A stretch of DNA of 64,000 nt, taken from Durusdinium trenchii (lineage: Eukaryota; Sar; Dinophyceae; Suessiales; Symbiodiniaceae). Below the pieces are notes generated by a model, which saw only the letters and a list, made by a program, of their open reading frames with translations, searched no databases and was not told the DNA's origin. Below, in pieces: positions 50,740 to 61,200 of this stretch; positions within the stretch are counted from its first letter, which is position 1, and the number at the start of each line of letters is the position of its first letter. Location: positions 83,008 to 147,007 of the forward strand of contig CAXAMN010013958.1 in assembly GCA_963970005.1 (NCBI GenBank), in the 5' to 3' direction. A program made the translations under genes and the position numbers.

Positions 50740-50945
50740 TCAGACCCATGGAGAGGGACCCAGGAGAGATTGGACAGGAGACATAGGTCCAACAAGTTCA
50801 GACTCATGGAGGGGGACCCAGGAGGGGCTAGACGGGAGACATGGGTCTGATTGTTTTGTTTTTGTGTTTTTTGGTAGACCAACGAAAAAACAAAAAATCA
50901 GACCCATGGAGAGGGACCCAGGAAAGGCTAAACAGGAGACAACCA
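50740..50945. repeat. Short tandem/inverted repeats (CAGACCCATGGAGAGGGACCC family)
   Basis: Three copies (about 50740, 50798, 50908) of CAGACYCATGGAGRGGGACC followed by CAGGA and GGAGACA. The second ends in CATGGGTCTG, the inverse of the unit start. Confidence 0.75.
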
Positions 50946-50948
50946 AAA

Positions 50949-51650
50949 CTGCAGACCACATGTCCACAGAGTCAGACAAGAGCCTCAATGGGGTCTGCAG
51001 TTTTGCTTTTTGTTTTTCGAGGTTTTTGCATGGTTTGCTCCAGATGGCCAGAACCTCGAAAAAACTGAAAACAAAAAAACCAAAACTGCAGACCACATGT
51101 CCACAGAGTGAGACAAGAGCCCCAATGGGGTCTGCAGTTTTTTTGTTTTTCGATGTTTTTGCATGGTTTGCTCCAGATGGCCAGAACCTCGAAAAGGCAA
51201 AAAAAAACAAAAAACATAACTGCAGACCACATGTCCACAGAGTCAGACTTCAAGAGCCCCAATGGCCAAAACCTCGAAAATCCAAAAAAAACAAAACTGC
51301 AGACCACATGTCCACAGTCAGACAAGAGCCCGAATGGGGTCTGCAGTTTTGTTTTTTGTTTTTCGAGGTTTTTGCATGGTTTGCTCCAGATGGCCAGAAC
51401 CTCGAAAAAACTAAAAACAAAAAAACCAAAACTGCAGACCACATGTCCACAGAGTGAGACAAGAGCCCCAATGGGGTCTGCAGTTTTTTTGTTTTTCGAT
51501 GTTTTTGCATGGTTTGCTCCAGATGGCCAGAACCTCGAAAAAACAAAAAAACAAAAAAACAAAACTGCAGACCACATGTCCACAGAGTCAGACAAGAGCC
51601 CCAATGGGGTCTGCAGTTTTTTTGTTTTTCGAAGTTTTTGCATGGTTTGC
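50949..51650. repeat. 135-bp tandem repeats with two hairpins each
   Basis: CTGCAGACCACATGTCCACA recurs at 50949, 51086, 51220, 51297, 51432 and 51565 (spacing 137, 134, 77, 135, 133). Each unit contains AAAACTGCAGACC...GGTCTGCAGTTTT and TTTTTCGAGGTT...AACCTCGAAAAA inverted pairs. Open frames on both strands here are side effects of the repeat. Confidence 0.85.
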
Positions 51651-51838
51651 TTTGCTGTATACTGTTGTTATCACATCAAATTGCCCTTCACTCTGCGAAA
51701 TCCATGTAGAACCCTTCAAAACCTTGCAAAATCAAAACTTTCACATCCCCCCCCTCACCCCCTGCTCTCTAAGCGAAATTGGCCTTTGCTTCCTAATGGT
51801 ACATGAGAAAATCAGTCCAATTTGGCTGTCAACCGCAA

Positions 51839-52033
51839 CTAGCCAACGTAGCAAAAGTCAAAGCTTGTTGTGTCACGGCGATCTCGACGGGCTTGCTGCT
51901 CGATGCACTCCTCACACCAATTGGCATATGGCGTGTGCGTCAACCTGTGCCTTGCTTGAGTTGCTTCATCTGGCATCTTCGCCACACTTTGTCCTAACGC
52001 ATCCCTTGTTTCCTGTGCTTTTGCTTCACTCAA
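51839..52033 (-). pseudogene. Element D integrase N-terminus (left copy)
   Basis: RHRLTHTPYANWCEECIEQQ is a zinc-binding H2C2-type segment, followed by SFDFCYVG, which fits the first catalytic Asp. A stop follows directly, then a shifted remnant with VPLGSKGQFRL that is also found in the right copy (55.8-56.2 kb). The core and C-terminus are missing here. Confidence 0.6.
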
Positions 52034-52532
52034 TCTTCTTGTTGCGATTGAGGATCTTGGTGTGGATCTTTAGCTTAGAGCCACTGCCTGAAATGCCGAG
52101 AAACGAACATGCTGCTGTCAGAGTTGCCAAAGATGAATCCTTCGTCAACTCTACTCCACTCACCAAGACTTTGTCTACATCCACTGGGCTTAATTGAAAG
52201 TCACATTCAAGGTCTTCATCCTTCTATTCCTCTTCTCTCTGGCCTTCTACCTCCTTCTCCTGGGGAGTAGGGGCAACCTCTTCCATGGCCTCTTGAACTT
52301 CTTGCCTTCTCTCTTCTCTGTTCTCAATCTTCTGATATCCTGGCGCAAAGAATCCCATAGCCTCTGGCGGCACTGGCTCATAGCTGAAGATTGTCATTGA
52401 AGGAATGACTGCATCATCATCATAGAATTGCTCATCAAGTTCCTCCTTTTTCATCACGCTCTCGCAATATTCAGGCGTTAAGCGTCTACTTCATCTTTTC
52501 ACCAAAGTGGTTCTCATCAACTCTGGCGGTTC

Positions 52533-53402
52533 TTAGACTTCTGGAATGACTGTGGGGTCCACGAATCTTGAAGCCGGTAAGCTTCCAACTAGCAGTCCAC
52601 GCTGGTTGAATCTCCAACCTGATTCCTTTTCCAAAGATTCAGGCGCTTGCGCCCCCAAGCAGCTTTCATCTTTAGCAAGGTGTCCTGCCTTTCCACAAGT
52701 GTAACATGTTGCTGCACCTTTGCCTTTTTGGGCCTTTACCTTTACCTTTGCCCTTGAAATCACCTTCTGAGCTCCTTTGCTTTTCTTTCCTTTGCCCTTG
52801 GCATCTTTACCCTTACCTTTCTGTAGGTCATTCTTGCCCTTCTTGCCTGTTCCTTTGGCATTTTGGGCTCCGTCCACCTCCATTGGCGTAGGCCCTTGGC
52901 CCTTGATAGTCTGTACCACCATGGAAGTAGCCCGCTTTTGCTGAGATCTTTCCCATTGCAACACTTGTTCCCTCAAAGTTGAGTATTGAACATTGTCGCT
53001 AATTGTCAAGTTCAAACATGATTTGAGTTGTCCACCCACACATCTCAAAAGAATAGCAGGCTTCAAGTCTACCTGAATTGTAATTCCTGATTTGACTGTC
53101 TCATCAAATACTTCGTCAGGCAAGAGTTGAGGTTGTAGTGCGCTGTTCATTGAAAATGCTGGCCATGTAGTGGCTGCTCCCAAGCGTGCCAAGCCTCTTG
53201 CCATTGAAGTTGGTTTCAAAGCTTTATTCAAAGCCTTCCAGTCATAAAATCCATTGGGGTCTTCCACAGCTTTCATCAATTGCAGCGCCCTTCCTCTCAT
53301 CAATGAAGCTAACAATCCATAGAGCTTGATGCACCCGGTCTTCTCTGCATCATCAGCCAACCCCAAGGACCCATGACCACTCTCTGAATGCCTTGACCTC
53401 AA
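52533..53402 (-). CDS. Element D Gag, duplicate 1
   Basis: 289 codons, no internal stop: capsid-like helices (LADDAEKTGCIKLYGLLASL, FSMNSALQPQLLPDEVFDET, LNLTISDNVQYSTLREQVLQ), a Lys/Gly-rich basic region (GKGKDAKGKGKKSKGAQK), then a zinc knuckle CYTCGKAGHLAKDESC (last spacing two longer than the usual CCHC). The true start is lost at a duplication junction near 53430. Gag packages element RNA. Confidence 0.6.
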   Translation of the reverse strand: MRSRHSESGHGSLGLADDAEKTGCIKLYGLLASLMRGRALQLMKAVEDPNGFYDWKALNKALKPTSMARGLARLGAATTWPAFSMNSALQPQLLPDEVFDETVKSGITIQVDLKPAILLRCVGGQLKSCLNLTISDNVQYSTLREQVLQWERSQQKRATSMVVQTIKGQGPTPMEVDGAQNAKGTGKKGKNDLQKGKGKDAKGKGKKSKGAQKVISRAKVKVKAQKGKGAATCYTCGKAGHLAKDESCLGAQAPESLEKESGWRFNQRGLLVGSLPASRFVDPTVIPEV

Positions 53403-53432
53403 CGATGTTGGGCCTTGCTATCAATTTTGACC

Positions 53433-54575
53433 TCTGGCGGCGCTGGCTCATAGCTGAAGATTGCGATTGAAGGAATGACTGCATCATCATCATAGACATA
53501 GAATTGCTCATCAAGTTCCTCCTTTTTCATCATGCTCTCCCAATAGTCAGGCGTTAACCATCTACTTCATCTTTTCACCAAAGTGGTTCTCATCAACCCT
53601 GGCGATTCTTAGACTTCTGGAATGACTGTGGGGTCCACGAATCTTGAAGCCGGTAAGCTTCCAACTAGCAGTCCATGCTGGTTGAATCTCCAACCTGATT
53701 CCTTTTCCAAAGATTCAGGCGCTTGCGCCCCCAAGCAGCTTTCATCTTTAGCAAGGTGTCCTGCCTTTCCACAAGTGTAACATGTTGCTGCACCTTTGCC
53801 TTTTTGGGCCTTTACCTTTACCTTTGCCCTTGAAATCACCTTCTGAGCTCCTTTGCTTTTCTTTCCTTTGCCCTTGGCATCTTTACCCTTACCTTTCTGT
53901 AGGTCATTCTTGCCCTTCTTGCCTGTTCCTTTGGCATTTTGGGCTCGGTCCACCTCCATTGGCGTAGGCCCTTGGCCCTTGATAGTCTGTACCACCATGG
54001 AAGTAGCCCGCTTTTGCTGAGATCTTTCCCATTGCAACACTTGTTCCCTCAAAGTTGAGTATTGAACATTGTCGCTAATTGTCAAGTTCAATTATGATTT
54101 GAGTTGTCCAACAACACATCTCAAAAGAATAGCAGACTTCAAGTCTACCTGACTTGTAGTTCCTGATTTGACTGTCTCATCAAATACTTCGTCAAGCAAG
54201 AGTTGAGGTTGTAGCGCGCTGTTCATTGAAAACGCTGGCCATGTAGTGGCTGCTCCCAAGCGTGCCAAGCCTCTTGCCATTGAAGTTGGTTTCAAAGCTT
54301 TATTCAAAGCCTTCCAGGCGTCAAATCCATTGAGGTCTTCCACAGCTTTCACCAATTGCAGCGCCCTTCCTCTCATCAATGAAGCTAACAATCCATAGAG
54401 CTTGACGCACCTGGTCTTCTCTGCATCATCAGCCAACCCCATGTCAAGTTTGTCATTTGGCTCCTCGTGAACTTCATTCAAGTTCTTCATGTAGCCCGCT
54501 CAAATACTTTTCAAGGACCCATGACCACTCTCTGAATGCCTTGACCTCGACTATGTTGGGCCTTGCTATCAATTT
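53433..54575 (-). pseudogene. Element D Gag, duplicate 2, with nonsense codon
   Basis: Near-identical to duplicate 1 but in two pieces, 54490-54092 and 54091-53609, split by a TAA where duplicate 1 has Cys and the 57-kb copy has Tyr in the LKSxLNLTI context. It retains the upstream part lost in duplicate 1. The knuckle CYTCGKAGHLAKDESC is present. Confidence 0.6.
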
Positions 54576-54884
54576 TGACCAGTCTGTGGTCGATGACTTC
54601 TTGTCCTCAACTGCCTTCTTCACTGCCCCAGATGCTGATGTTGTTGCTGAGCGTACTCTGTGCTATTGTTTGATGGATTTCTCTGACCTCCTCCATCTTC
54701 TCCTTGTACTAATGTCTTTCTGACACAATGTACTGGGTGCAGGGTGTTGCTCACAACAATGATTCACCAGTCCAGCTGTTTCCAAAGGCACCAAATCTAA
54801 AGCTCGAAATCGCACCCGGGATCCCAATGACCTAGAGGCTTTTCACTCAGAGCTCCAGAGGGGTTACCTCCTTCTCAGCTCCAC

Positions 54885-54976
54885 TGACAAAAGGGGCTGC
54901 GCAGTGGTGTCACGCACACTCATGATGCAAACGAAGTCACACATCTGCGCAATGAGCTATTTGGAAAACGGTTCGC
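54885..54976 (-). repeat. Element D LTR, central, shortened
   Basis: 92 bp matching the outer LTRs; the first about 24 bp and the neighbouring CGCTACCA of the primer-binding site are deleted. To its left is leader plus gag, to its right 3' UTR-like sequence shared with 48305-48390. Confidence 0.55.
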
Positions 54977-55116
54977 GCTCCTTCTTGGCGATGTGCTAAA
55001 ATGCTTTTTTGACCTCACTTTGCCACCGTAGTCTATTTTCTTCATTTTCTTCCTCCCCGAGATTGATGATATCTGTGGAAAGAACATTCTGCTTCTTACT
55101 TGGTGTCTCTTCTCCA

Positions 55117-55861
55117 CTAGGCTTCCTCCACCCCGTTGGAATCAAGTAGTTGTCTTCTTTTTTCTGAATCACTTCCTCCTTCCAGCGCCTTGGCCATGAC
55201 TTCATCCTTGAACTTCAGCGTCACACGTTCTCGAAGAATGTCTGTGCGCGCTGCCAGTAACGCTTCTGCTCTCCTCTTGGCGACAATGATCCCACCTCCA
55301 AAATTGGTTTGATACCCACATGAAAATGCGTTGAAGCCTTTGTATATGGGTAAGTGTTTGGACCAATCTTGATCTGTTCTTCTGATACATTTGCTGAGCA
55401 CTACCTGCACTCCATTTGTGAGTACATATATCTTGCCTTTCAACTTTTCCCAAGAACAAGCATAAATGACATCTCGCTTCTCCCTATTGAGGCTTTTGAC
55501 GTAACCATGAACTGGTTCACCATACCCTGCTAGAAGTCCTTTGTAACTCTTGCCATAGACAAGCTCAAAGGGGCTTGCTCCTTTCACTGGCTGAAATCTG
55601 TTAAGCGCCCAACTGGCATTTCTTGCTGCCCAGGCCAAAGTGCACACCTTCAATGAAAGTTCCTTCAAGCTTTCTCACCCTGTCAACAGTCTTTTCTGAC
55701 AGAAACGATTGATCTCCAAGCTTTGTTTTTACCAATCTGGTAGTGAGTCCTAGACTGTGGCGAGCATTGATCAGCATCTTGAGGGTTTGCCTTGTTGTGG
55801 GTTCATTGTCACTCTTGTAGGTGATTGTTGAATACCACCACAGTTGATTGAAATTCATCAA
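55117..55861 (-). pseudogene. Element D integrase core and C-terminus (right copy)
   Basis: 55861-55601 contains YKSDNEPTTRQTLKMLINAR, the second-Asp segment, and the later SEKTVDRVRKLEG that may hold the Glu. 55668-55117 continues with NRFQPVKGASPFELVYGKSY, typical of the integrase end, and a C-terminal GKIYVLTNGVQVVLSKCIRR. One frame change near 55640. The zinc domain and first Asp are deleted in this copy but survive in the left copy. Confidence 0.6.
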
Positions 55862-56603
55862 TTAGGCGAAATTGGCCTTTGCTTCCTAATGGTACTATGT
55901 ACAACATGAATGAACTGCTTGTTTTGTGAGCTTTGGCTTCACTGACCAAGCGTTTGGCGTTCAACAGTTCCATCTTCTTGTTGCGATTGAGGATCTTGGT
56001 GTGGACCTTTAGCTTAGACCCACTGCCTGCAACTCTACTCCATTCACCAAGACTTTGTCTACATCCATTTGGGCTCAATTGAAGTTCACATTCAAGGTCT
56101 TCATCCTTCTTTTCCTCTTCTCTCTGGCCTTCTACCTCCATACCCTGGCGCAAAGAACCCCATAGCCTCTGGCGGCGCTGGCTCATAGCTGAAGATTGTG
56201 GTTGAAGGAATGACTGCATCATCATCATCATAGAATTGCTCACCAAGTTCCTCCTTTTTCATCATGCTCTCACAATATTCAGGCGTTAACCATCCACTTC
56301 ATCTTTTCACCAAAGTGGTTCTCATCAACTCTGGCGATTCTTAGACTTCTGGAATGACTGTGGGATCCACGAATCTTGAAGTCAGTAAGCTTCCAACTAG
56401 CAGTCCATGCTGGTTGAATCTCCAACCTGATTCCTTTTCCAAAGCTTCAGGCGCTTGCGCCCCCAAGCAGCTTTCATCTTCATCTCGAATGACTCTAATG
56501 CGGCCTTGAACTTCACGTCACCATTCTCCAACATTTGCTCTCTGCTGTTGATTCCCCAACCATGCTCCATCAACCTTGCATAACAAAGTATGGGTTGACT
56601 CAC
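55809..56603 (-). pseudogene. Element D spacer between Gag and integrase (right copy)
   Basis: Degenerate frames shared with 52060-52500: EVEGQREEEKKDEDLECELQ, then KVHTKILNRNKKMELLNAKR and LYIVPLGSKGQFRLIDEF. No protease motif was recognised with confidence. Confidence 0.35.
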
Positions 56604-57073
56604 CTTAGAACTGAAGATCAGGTTCTATTTGAGAAGAACTTTCTTGCGCATCAAGGTCACGCGATGAATTTCAACACCTTTCGCACCTGCTGTGGGGATA
56701 CGGTTTCCTTGTGCATCTTGTAGCTTGGTCTTTGTGCTGAGTTACAAGTCTCCTTCCCCATGATCTGCCATACTCACCAGGAATAATGCTACATCAGCTC
56801 GTCAAAAATGATGGCCACATCCTCGCAACTCTCCTAATCATGGATTCACAATGTGAGATATGAACCTCCTCAATTTCTTAGAATTCTGACTCATCATCAT
56901 CTCCACTGTAGAAGTGAAGCACTGGAACTCCTTGGTCTTCTAGCTCATCATCCTTCTCTCGCACGTCAAAGATGATTGGCTCACTGTTCTCATTCTTCTG
57001 ACCACTGGTTTGGTCTCTGCTGAGCTACCTTTTTGGCTCACATTGGCATGCTGCTGACCAACTGTATGAGTCG

Positions 57074-57661
57074 TCACTGATGCTCCTCCTGAAGATGAAT
57101 GGGCTTGATCACTTGCTGTCGAATATTGTTCCTCCAACCGTCTTTAGCAAGATGCCCTGCCTTTCCACAAGTGTAACATGTTGCCGCACCGTTGCCTTTT
57201 GGGTCTGTACCTTTACCTTTGCTGTTGATCATTCTTGCCCTTCTTGCCTGTTCCTTTGGCATTTTGGACTCGCCTCCATTGGCATAGGCCCTTGGCTGAG
57301 ATCTTTCCCATTGCAATACTTGTTCTCCCAAAGTTGAGTATAGAACATTGTCGCTAATTGTCAAGTTCAAGTATGATTTGAGTTGTGCGCCCACACATCT
57401 GAAAAGAATAGCAGATTTGAACCCTTCCTGAATTGTAGTTCCTGACCTGACTGTCTCATCAAATACTTCTTCAAGCTTCAAGAGTTGAGGTTGTAGTGCA
57501 CTGTTCATTGAAAACGCTGGCCACGCAGTGGCTGCTCCCAAGAGTGCCAAGCCTCTTGCCGTTGAAGTTTGTTTCAAAGCTTCATTCAGAGCCTTCCAGG
57601 CATCAAATCCATTGGGGTCTTCCACAGCTTTCACCAATTGCAGTGCCCTTCCTCTCATCAA
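57074..57661 (-). pseudogene. Element D Gag, right copy
   Basis: Third Gag copy: GRALQLVKAVEDPNGFDAWK, WPAFSMNSALQPQLLKLEEV, LNLTISDNVLYSTLGEQVLQ, a shortened basic region, and CYTCGKAGHLAKDG, in which the last Cys of the knuckle is gone. More diverged than duplicates 1 and 2. Confidence 0.6.
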
Positions 57662-58173
57662 TGAAGCTATTCATCCATGGGGCTTGATGCGCCTGGTCCT
57701 CTCTGCATCATCAGCCAACTCCATGTCAAATTTGTCACTTGGCTTCTCGTGAATTTCCTTCAAGTCTCTAGCCCTCATCAACTGCGCTCAAATACTTCTC
57801 AAAGACCCATGACCACTCTCTGAGTGCATTGATCTCTTCTTCTTGTGACTTGCGGTCAAAGATGTTGGGCTGTGCTATCAATTTTGACCAATCTGTGGTT
57901 GATGACTTCTTGTCCTCAACTGCTTTCTTCAATGCTAGCGTACTCTGTGTGTGCTATTGTTTGATGGATTTCTATGATCTCCTCCATCTTCTTACTAATG
58001 TCTTTGTGACACAATGTACTGGGTACAGTGTTGCTCACAACAATCATTCACCAGTCCAGCGAGTCCAGCTGTTTGGGTTCCAACGGCCCCAAATCTATGG
58101 CTCGAAATCGCACCCAAGATCTCAGTGACCTAGGGGCTTTTCACGGAGAGCTCCAGAGGGGTTACCTCCTTCT

Positions 58174-58187
58174 CAGCTCCGCTACCA
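58174..58187 (-). promoter_or_regulatory. Element D primer-binding site
   Basis: Minus strand TGGTAGCGGAGCTG directly at the LTR edge; its first 12 bases equal the element C site. Confidence 0.55.
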
Positions 58188-58298
58188 TACGCACTTTTTC
58201 CTGTCTGACAAGAGGGGCTGCGCAGTGGTGTCATGCACACTCATGATGCAAATGATGTCACGCATCTGTACAATGATCTATATGGAAAATGGTTCGCA
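58188..58298 (-). repeat. Element D LTR, right
   Basis: 111 bp; in element orientation it starts TGCGAACCATTTTCC and ends GTGCGTA. Confidence 0.6.
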
Positions 58299-61200
58299 AT
58301 ATTCAGTTTGGTGTGGTTGTGCATTTCCACTCAGCAAGCCTGGCAAAGTTCCTGCCAAAGCATCCTGAGGAAGCAATTGTCTATAAAGAGCATTAACTTC
58401 TACATGCTGGCTATGGCCAAAATAGGTCTGGGTCGCAGGCCTGCGCCGATGCATTCCAACTTTGCAGCAAGGGATTCTCGTTGAACCTCTCAGAATCAAT
58501 TGCACCAGCATATGAGCAGGCATGTTCTGAGTGCTGTAAATGTGGTACTGCAAAAAACTGCCAAGCAGCCATTGGCCAGGAGAATCTGCGAAGTTCCCAC
58601 CTGAGAATTTAATTAAAGCCGCCTCGAATTTCATTGTTTCGACACAAACAATTTCACAAATCCCCTAGCCTATACATATACACAAAAATATATGTTTAAC
58701 TGAGTACCATACCGAGAGGTGGCTGGAAGATTAGATGTATCAAGTCAGATGTATCAAGGGATATTGAAAAAGAAAGAAGCCACAGTTGGCAGGACAGCAA
58801 AGCCTCTCTTGCTGTAGCAGTGTCCTCTCAACTACACTGAGCATCCACAATCACCACACCCTGCACCCTGCGCCTGGGTTCGACATCATAGGATCGTCGT
58901 TCCTTGCAATGGATATCTACTTGAGTGGGTGATGGATGATCGGGCAGAAGCAACTCCAAAGATTGCTACGCACCTCGATGGAATTTCTGGGATGCCCTGG
59001 CCAGAACTGGTTGGGCAAAGGGTCATTCTTATATAGTGATTAGTGCCTTGCCCGGAAGCATTGACAACACGTTACAAGCCTGAGCGTGCCCTTGACCATC
59101 ATTTTGGTTTTGAATCATGTCACTGTCAAGCATCGTTGTTTCGCGGTCTAACGTTGTTGCAAGTAAAGTGACGCAGAACTTGACCAAGCCAAACCGAAGG
59201 CCCGTCTGTTCAAATAGCAACATACTAGCACCCTGAAGTTTTGAGCTTGAGGTCTACAGAACCACCCAAGGGATAGACCAATCTCATACCATCTGAGAGT
59301 TGCTGTCCTCCACATGGACCGGAGCTTCCAAACTAAAGTGCTCGAAAATGCAAAAGAGAAGAAAGTGCGAACACTTCCGAGCAGCCTGGGAGCATCTGCC
59401 CGCAAAGGACATCAACCTGTCCCGTTGTTGCAAGTCTAATCCTTTTCTATTGCCGGGCTGAAAGACCTTCAGCTGAGCATGATTCATCACTTGGAAAGCA
59501 TTGGTAACCACTCCGCATAAATTCACTGGCAACAGTAGCTGGCATGTTTGTCTGGCTTCCAAGCATGTCTAACATGTGCTTATGGCCTCTAGCTCTCCAG
59601 GCGATCAAGTACAGCGAGAGTGCATTGCTGCAATCAGTTACTGTATACATCTGTCTATATATATATATATAGATCTCTCAAACATTCAACAATGAACAAG
59701 GAACAAGTAAACGGAAGTGCCCTCTGCATATGTGTGGCCCGGAGAATCCCCTTGAAGGATAAACTCTATAGACTCTAGAGGTATGCTGATATGGATCTAG
59801 TGGTCGCCATCAACCTGATGCTGTACAGTTGTACGTTAGGTCTTGCATAGCTTGGCAAACGGCTTGAGCAATCACACCGACCACAAGTTTCCTGGATTCA
59901 AATAAACCAGTTGGGTCTCTCGCTATGCCAACATACTTGCCATGTGAAGTTCAACCGGTTCCCAAGTCTGAACGGCCTGTGCTCTTGTACAGCTTCATAA
60001 ACAAGGTGCAACTACAGAAGACTACGACATCACCGATTCTCACCACACGCCACAATCGCAAATGACCGTCAATCACAACATCACAAATCAGTACAAAGGT
60101 TGCTTGAATCAGCTTGGACCACACAGTACACAAATGCGAAAGATTCTCACACTCGCATAGCTTCGATCCCAAGCTGGCTCATGTGGCTTGTACGCGGCAT
60201 TGCCAGAATATGAGTGTCAAACGATATGTAATTGCTATCCTGATGTTTAGACTCTTAGATACTGCGCCTAAAATGAGAACCTATGTTTCCAGACAGACTA
60301 CAGTAGCCTGGTTCACACAAAAACAAAGAAACAAAACGCAACTGCAAAGTTCACGCACGGATCGTCTCCAACACGGTTGCCACAGGGGGTACCACCTGCA
60401 GCTATCTCGTCTCAAGCGTCACGACACAGGTGTGGTCTGCCACAATTATTTACTTTGGTTTGTACGTGAAAGATGTAGAAACCATGCCAGAATCGATAAA
60501 ACAGAAGCTGTTTGAAATCCTTGGAACTTTTCTGGACTTTTGGAGCCAGACTCGCACACAGGCTCCGAAAATTTGCTTTGCAGCTAGCTTGCTTGACAGC
60601 AAATCCTTCTCGGCCAAAAGGAACACATTGAAAGCTATAGAGTTGACAAAAAGACACATGATGAAGCCATAAAGCCCCAGTCTTCCTTAAGGCCGGATTG
60701 GACAGAAACGTGCCAGTCTGTTCTCTACAAAAAAATTGACCAGCAATTCTGTGGAACAAAGCTCCACCCAGCAAGTCTGACCAAAGTAATCACAACAACC
60801 TTTTGCATCTGTTCACACAAAGGGCATGCAGCAGTCACACAACATCTCATGTGTCCCTTGAACCTCTCTTAGGATGAATTGGTCGGGTCGGCAATGGATG
60901 CCTCATTGTCGGGGTAACAAATCGGCTTCATGGTGTGAAGTGGAACAGTAAGCCAGGCAATGCCAGTCGATGCCATGGCCGAAAGGAGGCCTTCCAGCAA
61001 TACATGCATACAAATGCAGGGTTCTGCAGGTTTACATGTACAGCGTTCAACTGCAACCCAAATCAGCAAAAACTCACGGACTGAATCCCAAATCCTAAAG
61101 CAAATAAAACGTGAAACAACGTGAACTGTCACATATCCTTCTCAAGAGCACACTCGGCGCATATCACAAGCATCATCCCAATGGCTCAGGCACATGGACT

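Larger units (their letters stand above)
48194..58298 (-). mobile_element. Element D: two tandem, deleted LTR retrotransposons
   Basis: Three copies of one LTR-like repeat: 48194-48304, 54885-54976 (shortened) and 58188-58298. Right copy (54.9-58.3): gag and integrase, with RT and RNase H missing. Left copy (48.2-54.9): duplicated gag, integrase N-terminus, then tandem repeats and AT-rich DNA where RT should be, then the end of RNase H. Outer flanks ATATA (48189-48193) and ATATT (58299-58303) look like a decayed target duplication. An LTR-element-LTR-element-LTR array is the usual product of unequal recombination between LTRs. Confidence 0.6.

Noticed and set aside
50864..51806. Long open frames on both strands with repeated KNKKTADHMSTESDKSPNG or SVDMWSAVLFF peptides
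   Set aside because: They follow the 135-bp hairpin repeat, occur on both strands, and have no domain; by-products of the repeat.
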